A DNA stretch of 64,000 bases from Peptostreptococcus sp. D1. GTDB taxonomy: Bacteria > Bacillota > Clostridia > Peptostreptococcales > Peptostreptococcaceae. This document shows positions 58,273 to 64,000 of this stretch, piece after piece; positions within the stretch are counted from its first letter, which is position 1, and each line of letters starts with the position of its first letter. Position numbers and translations under genes: made by a program. Location of the stretch: NCBI RefSeq assembly GCF_900112955.1, contig NZ_FONP01000001.1, forward strand, positions 310,001 through 374,000, in the 5' to 3' direction. Under the pieces are notes generated by a model, which ran no database searches, was not told the DNA's origin, and saw only the letters and a list, made by a program, of their open reading frames with translations.

Positions 58273-59340
58273 CTAGTAAATAGAAGACATTTTTTCAGTT
58301 TGATCAACTGTAATCAACGCATCTATCATCTCATCCAAATCTCCATCTATAAACGAATCAAGCTTATAAAGTGTTAAATTGATTCTATGATCACTAACTC
58401 TCCCCTGTGGGAAATTGTATGTTCTAATTCTTTCAGATCTATCTCCAGAGCCTACCTGGCTCTTTCTTTCAGCAGCAATCTCTTTTTGCTGCTCAGCCAA
58501 AGCCTTATCATAAAGTCTTGCCTTCAATATTTTCATAGCCTTTTCCTTATTTTTTAGCTGTGACTTTTCATCCTGACATGAAACAACCTCTCCAGTAGGT
58601 ATATGTGTTATTCTAACAGCTGAGTCCGTAGTATTAACACTCTGTCCACCATTTCCAGATGCTCTAAACACGTCCACTCTGATATCCTCAGGACTGATAT
58701 CTATTTCGACATCCTCAGCCTCTGGCAACACAGCTACTGTTGCAGTAGAAGTATGTATACGTCCTCCAGATTCAGTGGTAGGTATTCTCTGAACTCTATG
58801 AACACCGGATTCATACTTCAATCTCGAATAAGCACCCTTACCCTTTATCATAAATGAAACCTCCTTGAATCCACCTACACCAGTATCGTTAGATCCAAGA
58901 AAGGACGTTTTCCAGCCTCTTCTTTCAGCATATCTAGAATACATTCTAAACAAATCGCCTGCAAATAGAGCAGCTTCATCTCCACCTGCACCACCTCTGA
59001 TTTCAACAATAACGTCCTTGTCATCATTAGGGTCCTTAGGCACCAACAAAATTTTTAATTCATGTTCAATTTGCTTTACAGCTTCTTCCGCTTCTGACAA
59101 TTCCAGCTTTGCAAGCTCTCTTAGCTCTTCATCACTTTCCTCTTCCAATATCTGCTTTGATTCAGCTATTGTATTGCTCACAGCTCTATATTCTCTATAT
59201 TTTAAAACAATAGGCTCTAATTCAGAGGTTTCCTTCATAAGCTTCTGCCAAGTCGGTTGATCACTTATAATATCAGGATTCGCGACCTTTTCATTCAACT
59301 CATTATATTTGTCTTCCAAAACTCTAAGCTTATCTAGCAT
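58273..59340 (-). CDS. prfA: Peptide chain release factor 1
   Basis: A 355-aa class I release factor for UAA/UAG. The codon-recognition tripeptide region is in [14 protein letters not shown] (PxT), and the peptidyl hydrolysis GGQ is at 231-233 ([14 protein letters not shown]). Full length. First gene of its group. Confidence 0.97.
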   Translation of the reverse strand: MLDKLRVLEDKYNELNEKVANPDIISDQPTWQKLMKETSELEPIVLKYREYRAVSNTIAESKQILEEESDEELRELAKLELSEAEEAVKQIEHELKILLVPKDPNDDKDVIVEIRGGAGGDEAALFAGDLFRMYSRYAERRGWKTSFLGSNDTGVGGFKEVSFMIKGKGAYSRLKYESGVHRVQRIPTTESGGRIHTSTATVAVLPEAEDVEIDISPEDIRVDVFRASGNGGQSVNTTDSAVRITHIPTGEVVSCQDEKSQLKNKEKAMKILKARLYDKALAEQQKEIAAERKSQVGSGDRSERIRTYNFPQGRVSDHRINLTLYKLDSFIDGDLDEMIDALITVDQTEKMSSIY

Positions 59341-59552
59341 TTATATCACCTTTCTAATTTGTAGATTGAAATTTTCTAATTACAAGCCCAAAAACTAAAT
59401 AAAATTATTTATAAGCTCGTACAAGCTTTAATTATGAGCTTTAATATAATTTTTACCTAATTAAAAATTATACCATAAAACAATATAATTCTCAAGTAGG
59501 AGAGGTCATTATTAAAATAAAAAACCACTCCATTTTGCATAAAAAATAAGAT

Positions 59553-59588
59553 AAAAAATAGAGGCTTGAAAACCAAACCCCTATTTTT
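59553..59588 (-). terminator. Terminator of brnQ
   Basis: AAAAATAGAGG pairs with CCCCTATTTTT (one mismatch); A and T runs on both sides make it usable in both directions. The surrounding gap 59341-59660 has no gene. Confidence 0.75.
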
Positions 59589-59660
59589 ATTATTTAATTA
59601 ATTTTATTCACGAATTATTATAAATCTAGTTAAAGTTAATTTTCAATAAAACTAATCGAT

Positions 59661-59722
59661 ATTATGCGCCTTTACTATGCGATTATGCATTTTACTATAT
59701 GATTATGCGTTTTACTATGCAT
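59661..59722. repeat. 20-bp tandem repeat spanning the brnQ stop
   Basis: Units TTTACTATGCGATTATGCAT, TTTACTATATGATTATGCGT and a partial third overlap the stop codon; on the minus strand each copy carries a TAGTAA pair. Confidence 0.7.
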
Positions 59723-61010
59723 TTGTAGCAGTCTTTGATTTACCCTTGAATATAAAGCCTAATACACCAGCAATGATAGTAGGAACCATCCAGTTAAATC
59801 CAAAGCTTGCTAATGGTAAGCTATTTACAAATCCAAGTGCCGGTATTTTTGCTGATAACAATGTCAATGTAGATATTATTACAGACATACCTGCTGCAAA
59901 TTTATATACCATATCACTTTTAATTCTTTCCTTGAAGAATACCAATACTATTAGAACGATTGAAGGTGGATATACTATCGTCAATATTGGATTCGCTATC
60001 TTAACAAGTCCACTAACACCCATTGTAGCTGCTGCCGCTGCAAATATACAAACGAATAACACACACTTAGCATAGCTAACCTTATTCTTAGAAAGCATTG
60101 ATAGGTATTCTGCAGTTGCAGATGTAAGACCAATTGAAGTAGTAAGACAAGCAAGAGAAACTGCTATCGCCAAAACTATCTTTCCAGTATTTCCTAGCAG
60201 CATCTGTGTAATATTTACTATAACCTGTGATTGCTTTACGCCTTCGTCATATACAGTTGACACTGTTGAGCCCAAGTAAGTCAAACCACCGTATATTAAA
60301 CCCAAGCCCAAGCAAGCAATCAAGCCAGCCTTGATAAGCACAGATATCTGCTGCTTTGGCTCTGTATAGCCCTTATTAGAAAGAGTTAGCATAAGCACTG
60401 AACCAACTGCTATAGAAACGAAACAGTCCATAGTTTGGTAGCCATCCATAATACCTCTCTTGAATACCTCATCAATCATTGGAGCTGCAGTTGGCTGACC
60501 CAAAGGAGATACAACTCCCTTTATGATGATTATTGATAAAGCCACAATCAAGAATGGAGTAAGGACCTGCCCAACTATATCGATAACCTTTGAAGGTCTA
60601 ACAGTAAGTATATAAGTCAATGCGAAGAATATAACTACTACAATAACGATTGGCAAACCTTCTCCGAAAATAGGCATAATACCCATTTCATATGTTGTCG
60701 CACCAGTTCTAGGTATAACTAACAACGGACCAACACACATTATGTCTGCAAAGCTTAATAATATTGCAGGAACTCTTCCTATTCTACCAAATAATTCCAT
60801 TATTTCACCACGACAATATGCAATTGCAATTACCGCTAAAAGTGCAAGACCAGCATCGGCAAACGTAAACCCTGCAAATGCAGTAAACCACTGTGGACCT
60901 GCTATTATCCCCAAATATGGTGGGAATATCAGGTTACCTGCACCAAAGAACATCGCAAATAAGGCAAAACCAAACGTAAAGATGTCCCTTAAACTACTTT
61001 TGTTGCTCAT
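59715..61010 (-). CDS. brnQ: Branched-chain amino acid transporter (LIVCS family)
   Basis: A 431-aa sodium-coupled Leu/Ile/Val importer with about twelve helices. Family start: FGFALFAMFFGAGNLIFPPY; later GYQTMDCFVSIAVGSVLMLT. Full length. Monocistronic, with a terminator after it. No T-box or CodY site was recognised upstream. A sodium gradient would drive it, consistent with the sodium-type ATP synthase here. Confidence 0.95.
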   Translation of the reverse strand: MSNKSSLRDIFTFGFALFAMFFGAGNLIFPPYLGIIAGPQWFTAFAGFTFADAGLALLAVIAIAYCRGEIMELFGRIGRVPAILLSFADIMCVGPLLVIPRTGATTYEMGIMPIFGEGLPIVIVVVIFFALTYILTVRPSKVIDIVGQVLTPFLIVALSIIIIKGVVSPLGQPTAAPMIDEVFKRGIMDGYQTMDCFVSIAVGSVLMLTLSNKGYTEPKQQISVLIKAGLIACLGLGLIYGGLTYLGSTVSTVYDEGVKQSQVIVNITQMLLGNTGKIVLAIAVSLACLTTSIGLTSATAEYLSMLSKNKVSYAKCVLFVCIFAAAAATMGVSGLVKIANPILTIVYPPSIVLIVLVFFKERIKSDMVYKFAAGMSVIISTLTLLSAKIPALGFVNSLPLASFGFNWMVPTIIAGVLGFIFKGKSKTATNA

Positions 61011-61742
61011 ATTTTTTCCTCCTTTAATTTATTTTATCAGGTTGATAAAATACTTAACTATAACTAATTTTATAACTTACAATCATATTATAATTTTATT
61101 TTTTTAAGTTGTCAAGCTAAAATAATCATATTATATTTTTATTGTTAAAAAAATATTTTTAAAATTTTTATCATTATTTACTTAACTAAATATAGTAATA
61201 TCTGTATTTTTTGTATATTTCAACCTTTTTTCATCTGTGGAACATAGTATTATTAACCAATACACTTTTTGTTTTTCTGTTAAATACAAATTATAAATAA
61301 TAATGTTTATTTAAAAAAATCTATTTTTTTCTCCTTTTACTAATATTCTTTATACTTTCAGAATATTTCATTTTTTCAATCTTTAGTTAGTAATTTAACA
61401 CTTGTTATACTAAAAAATAATTTCTAATAAATTATATAATCTCTTTTCTTATGAATACTAACTATAAAAATATAAAATAATATATTTTGTTAAATTAACA
61501 AAATATAAAAAAATCGTTTAAGCGATAATATAAAATATCATTTCAAAATTATCAATATATTTCGATAATTTAAATAATGTCAATTTATTATTGTTTTTTA
61601 TTAATTAAATTACAAAAATAGATTGATATAGATTATATTATTTGATTAAAAGAAAAAAACATATTATATTATTATTAATTTTCTGATTTTTTTAATTTTT
61701 CTATAAAATCTTCCAAAATATATGTATTATTTGAAAATTTTG
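61011..61742. other. Long AT-rich intergenic region
   Basis: About 730 bp between divergent brnQ and alr. It has a small dyad (TTTATCA/TGATAAA near 61034-61050) close to the brnQ start. No ORF or RNA that I can support. Confidence 0.4.
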
Positions 61743-61786
61743 TGCTATAATTAGAAAAACTAAGACTGCATATACTGCAGTTTTTT
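61743..61786 (+). promoter_or_regulatory. alr promoter followed by a terminator-like leader hairpin
   Basis: Extended -10 TGCTATAAT (61743-61751). About 14 nt after it, ACTGCA-tatac-TGCAGT (61765-61781) is followed by TTTTTT, then the GGAGG at 61792. This looks like an attenuator or a 5' stabilising hairpin in a very short leader. Confidence 0.6.
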
Positions 61787-61802
61787 ATATTGGAGGTACA
61801 AT

Positions 61803-62969
61803 ATGAACAAAGTAATTACGAGTGCGAATTGGGTTGAAATTGATTTGGATGCACTAAAATACAACTATGAGGGACTAAGAAATAAGCTGTCTAAGGACAC
61901 CAAAATATGTATGGTGGTCAAAGCTAACGGATACGGTCATGGCTCTGTAGAAATGTCCAAGCTTTATGAAAGCCTTGGAGCTGATTTTTTGGCAGTTGCC
62001 AGAAGCTCTGAGGGCTTGGAGCTGAGAGAAAATGGCATAAGGCTTCCAATCCTAAATCTGGGCTTCACAAATCCCAATGACTATGAAAATATCATCGAGG
62101 GCAATATTTCTTCAACCATATTCGACATTGAAACAGCAGAAAAATTAAATGAAGTAGCTTCAAATATTAATAAAATTGCCAAGGTTCATATAAAAATAGA
62201 TACCGGAATGTCAAGATTGGGATTTTTGGCTATAGAAAAAAATTACGAAAATATATTAAAGGACGTTAAATATATCAGCGAGCTACAGAACGTAAAAATA
62301 GAGGGTATATTCACACACTTCTCAACCTCAGATTCAAAGAACAAGGAGTTTGAGAAAATTCAATTGAAACGATTTGAGGATGTGATAGATATATTACAGA
62401 AAAATGATTTGGAGCTTGGAATACGACACTGCTCAAACAGTGCAGAAATACTGGATACAGATGTCGAATTTGATATGGTTAGACCGGGAATAATTCAATA
62501 TGGCATCTATCCGTCAGACGAGGTAAATAAAACAGTAGAGGTTAAACCAGTTATGTCCTTTAAAGCAAAGGTTACAAATGTAAAGGTATTAGATCCCGAT
62601 ACGTCAATTAGCTATGGAAGAACGTATTTTACTACCAACCAAGAAAAAATTGCGAGCATCGCTGTTGGATATGCAGATGGCTTCCTCAGAGGCAGAAAAA
62701 ATCCTTATGTATATATAAACGGAGAAAAATGCCCAATAGTTGGCAGAATCTGTATGGATCAATGCATGGTCCGAGTACCGATGGATATGGATGTCAAAAT
62801 AAACGATGATGTAGTTCTGTTTGGAGAGGGATTGATTTCTGTAACAGAAATAGCAAACAGCTGCGATACAATAGAGCATGAAGTTCTGTGCAATATTAAT
62901 AGAAGAGTTCCAAGAGTATACAAGAAAAACGGAGAAAGCTGTAATATCATCGACTATATATTAAAATAA
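61803..62969 (+). CDS. alr: Alanine racemase
   Basis: A 388-aa PLP enzyme making D-alanine for peptidoglycan. The PLP lysine motif is MVVKANGYGHGSVEMSKL near residue 40, and the catalytic Tyr of the C-terminal domain is in SISYGRTYFT, followed by GRICMDQCMV. Fold-type III barrel plus C-terminal beta domain, full length. Start supported by GGAGG. Transcribed alone. Confidence 0.96.
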   Translation: MNKVITSANWVEIDLDALKYNYEGLRNKLSKDTKICMVVKANGYGHGSVEMSKLYESLGADFLAVARSSEGLELRENGIRLPILNLGFTNPNDYENIIEGNISSTIFDIETAEKLNEVASNINKIAKVHIKIDTGMSRLGFLAIEKNYENILKDVKYISELQNVKIEGIFTHFSTSDSKNKEFEKIQLKRFEDVIDILQKNDLELGIRHCSNSAEILDTDVEFDMVRPGIIQYGIYPSDEVNKTVEVKPVMSFKAKVTNVKVLDPDTSISYGRTYFTTNQEKIASIAVGYADGFLRGRKNPYVYINGEKCPIVGRICMDQCMVRVPMDMDVKINDDVVLFGEGLISVTEIANSCDTIEHEVLCNINRRVPRVYKKNGESCNIIDYILK

Positions 62970-63013
62970 TATAAAATAAAAATATATAATAATACAAAAT
63001 AATAATATATAAT
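62968..63013. repeat. 23-bp tandem duplication at the alr stop
   Basis: AATATAAAATAAAAATATAT-AAT is followed at once by AATACAAAATAATAATATAT-AAT (21 of 23 alike). The first copy includes the end of the alr stop codon. Confidence 0.65.
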
Positions 63014-63042
63014 ACAGAAAAAATTTCACACACCCCAAAACG

Positions 63043-63084
63043 GAGGCTAGGCATTCTATGATATAATAATGAATGCCTAGCCTC
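63043..63084 (+). terminator. Terminator of alr
   Basis: GAGGCTAGGCATTC and GAATGCCTAGCCTC form a perfect 14-bp stem, followed by AATTTTGTTT. Confidence 0.85.
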
Positions 63085-63137
63085 AATTTTGTTTCCTCAT
63101 TGTATTTTATTGCCATGTAAATTTCCTATATCTTTGA

Positions 63138-63398
63138 TTAATAAATTCTGCTTCTATAACCTATATCAACAAGAGCTAACACAATATTATTGTCTTGTAT
63201 ATCAGCTAAAAGCCTGTAATCACCTACTCTATATCTCCACTGTCCACTTCTGTTAGCTGTAAGACCTTTTCCATGTAGACGATGATTTTCGCAGCTCATA
63301 AGATTTTTTTCAATCCATGACTTAATTATTTTTTGTGTATGCCTATCAAGCTTTTTAAATGATTTATCAAATTTATCGGTAGTAACAATCTGATACAT
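63138..63398 (-). CDS. RelE/ParE-superfamily mRNA interferase toxin
   Basis: 86 aa. Typical RelE-like core: DKFDKSFKKLDRHTQKIIKS at the N-terminus and GQWRYRVGDYRLLADIQDNN with the basic/aromatic catalytic residues near the C-terminus. It likely cleaves ribosome-bound mRNA when free of antitoxin. Its ATG overlaps the antitoxin stop (TAATG). Confidence 0.88.
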   Translation of the reverse strand: MYQIVTTDKFDKSFKKLDRHTQKIIKSWIEKNLMSCENHRLHGKGLTANRSGQWRYRVGDYRLLADIQDNNIVLALVDIGYRSRIY

Positions 63399-63622
63399 TA
63401 TAATTCAAGTTCTTTCCAAAGGTCATTGATTGGTCTTGTTTTTAATGTTCCTGCTTGCTTTTCTGTTTCATATTCTTCAAATACTTTAAGATCGTATTCA
63501 TCTTCAATTTTTTCAAGCATGGCAACTCTAATAATTTCGGACAATGTAGTATTATTATGTTTTGCGTATGCTTTAAAAATATCTAGTTCTGTTTCTGGTA
63601 CTCTCAAGCTAATTGTAGGCAT
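63398..63622 (-). CDS. RelB-like antitoxin (ribbon-helix-helix)
   Basis: 74 aa. The N-terminal ISLRVPETELDIFKAYAKHN, then TLSEIIRVAML, is a ribbon-helix-helix DNA-binding fold that autoregulates the pair. The C-terminal tail (YETEKQAGTLKTRPINDLWK) would wrap the toxin. ATG at 63622 with a GGGGGA site; upstream extension not used. Cotranscribed with the toxin. Confidence 0.85.
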   Translation of the reverse strand: MPTISLRVPETELDIFKAYAKHNNTTLSEIIRVAMLEKIEDEYDLKVFEEYETEKQAGTLKTRPINDLWKELEL

Positions 63623-63701
63623 GTCAATTCCCCCTTCTTTTCGTATTACAATTGTATTACAAAAATGTTTTTTTGTCAATACATTTCATAGAAAGTCTGT
63701 A

Positions 63702-63767
63702 AATTAATATCTGATTATGTTTCAAATTAGTCTCTAATCATATTTCAGATTAATCTCTAATAACATA
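63702..63767. repeat. 23-bp tandem repeat over the response-regulator stop
   Basis: TCTGATTATGTTTCAAATTA-GTC (63710-63732) and TCTAATCATATTTCAGATTA-ATC (63733-63755) match at 18 of 23; a partial third follows. The second copy contains the stop codon at 63750. Confidence 0.6.
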
Positions 63768-64000
63768 CCCCAGCCCCCTTTTAGTTTGAATAATACTCAT
63801 AGAATCATTCGGACTGATTTTTTTTCTGATATTTTTAACCAATACCTCTACAATATTTGACCCACCTAGATAGTCAAAGCCCCATAAATGCTCCAATATC
63901 TGTTCCTTGCTGATTATCCTACCTTTATTCTGCATTAAATATTCAAAAACCTCATATTCCTTGCCCGTCAATTCAATTGCTTCATTTCCTTTTTTAACAC
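63750..64000 (-). CDS. OmpR/PhoB-type response regulator, C-terminal part (cut by window edge)
   Basis: The frame is open to the window end, so only the last 83 codons are seen. They form the winged-helix effector domain: ELTGKEYEVFEYLMQNKGRI, SKEQILEHLWGFDY and the wing IIQTKRGLGYVIRD. The receiver domain lies beyond 64000. The in-frame TTG at 63971 is not the start. A kinase gene would be expected, but none follows on the 3' side; the toxin-antitoxin pair is next. Confidence 0.88.
   Translation of the reverse strand, partial: VKKGNEAIELTGKEYEVFEYLMQNKGRIISKEQILEHLWGFDYLGGSNIVEVLVKNIRKKISPNDSMSIIQTKRGLGYVIRD

Noticed and set aside
61011-61742. T-box, riboswitch or small RNA upstream of brnQ/alr
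   Set aside because: No T-box sequence, specifier loop or long stable stems could be recognised in this AT-rich DNA.

Overview
The window is AT-rich, with strong AGGAGG-type ribosome binding sites, several likely TTG starts, Firmicutes-type regulators (NiaR, YtrA-like GntR, CadC/SmtB, MerR, Fur) and the gene order prfA - sua5 - rpiB - upp - atp operon. This points to a low-GC anaerobic Gram-positive of the Clostridia (Peptostreptococcaceae/Tissierellia-like). Genus and species cannot be fixed from the sequence. Most genes lie on the minus strand; the main plus-strand genes are a broken secreted amidase and its paralogue, an alanine/glycine symporter, an IS110 transposase and alr.

Layout. 0-4.3 kb: IS3-like end or hairpin, sigma-70-family factor, and a Zn/Cd efflux ATPase with its CadC/SmtB repressor and palindromic operator. 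4.3-12.9 kb: an overlapping set (niaR, TatD-like hydrolase, HPr-kinase-like P-loop protein, membrane protein, ABC exporter), mscL, and a MoxR ATPase/VWA pair. 13-15.6 kb: two related secreted-protein genes, both broken (in-frame TAA; frameshift), flanking an internally deleted IS110 remnant. 15.7-31.4 kb: Fe-S protein and VTT membrane protein, AGCS symporter, heterodimeric BmrCD-like exporter, YtrA-type regulator with ABC transporter, nitroreductase, pirin, YeiH-type transporter, C39-like lipoprotein, an unknown 200-aa protein and a secreted coiled-coil protein. 31.6-33.8 kb: two-component system.

33.9-41 kb: an iron-type uptake operon (binding lipoprotein, FecCD permease, FecE ATPase, then two ABC exporters in a YbtPQ/IrtAB-like arrangement). 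It is driven by a sigma-A promoter whose -35 is overlapped by a Fur box. Between promoter and binding-protein gene lie a 27-codon peptide-like ORF with a perfect ribosome binding site but an ATA start, and a truncated YcaO-like C-terminus. I read these as the remains, or an unusual form, of a Fur-controlled RiPP system linked to metal uptake. This is the most novel locus in the window.

41.2-43.8 kb: MerR regulator with a 19-bp-spacer promoter, glutathione peroxidase and a nitroreductase. 43.9-48.1 kb: debris of mobile and accessory genes (deleted GNAT, chimeric Fic-like fragment, KilA-N protein, IS30-like scrap) ending in an intact IS110 transposase with an upstream structured region of bridge-RNA size. 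48.2-61 kb: complete F-type ATP synthase operon with a sodium-type c subunit, a very short epsilon and an enlarged gamma, followed by upp, rpiB, sua5, prfA and brnQ. 61.8-64 kb: alr, a RelBE-like toxin/antitoxin pair, and a response-regulator fragment cut by the window edge.

A recurring oddity is imperfect tandem duplication of about 11-23 bp at or just after the stop codons of at least six unrelated genes. No tRNA, rRNA or CRISPR array was seen.
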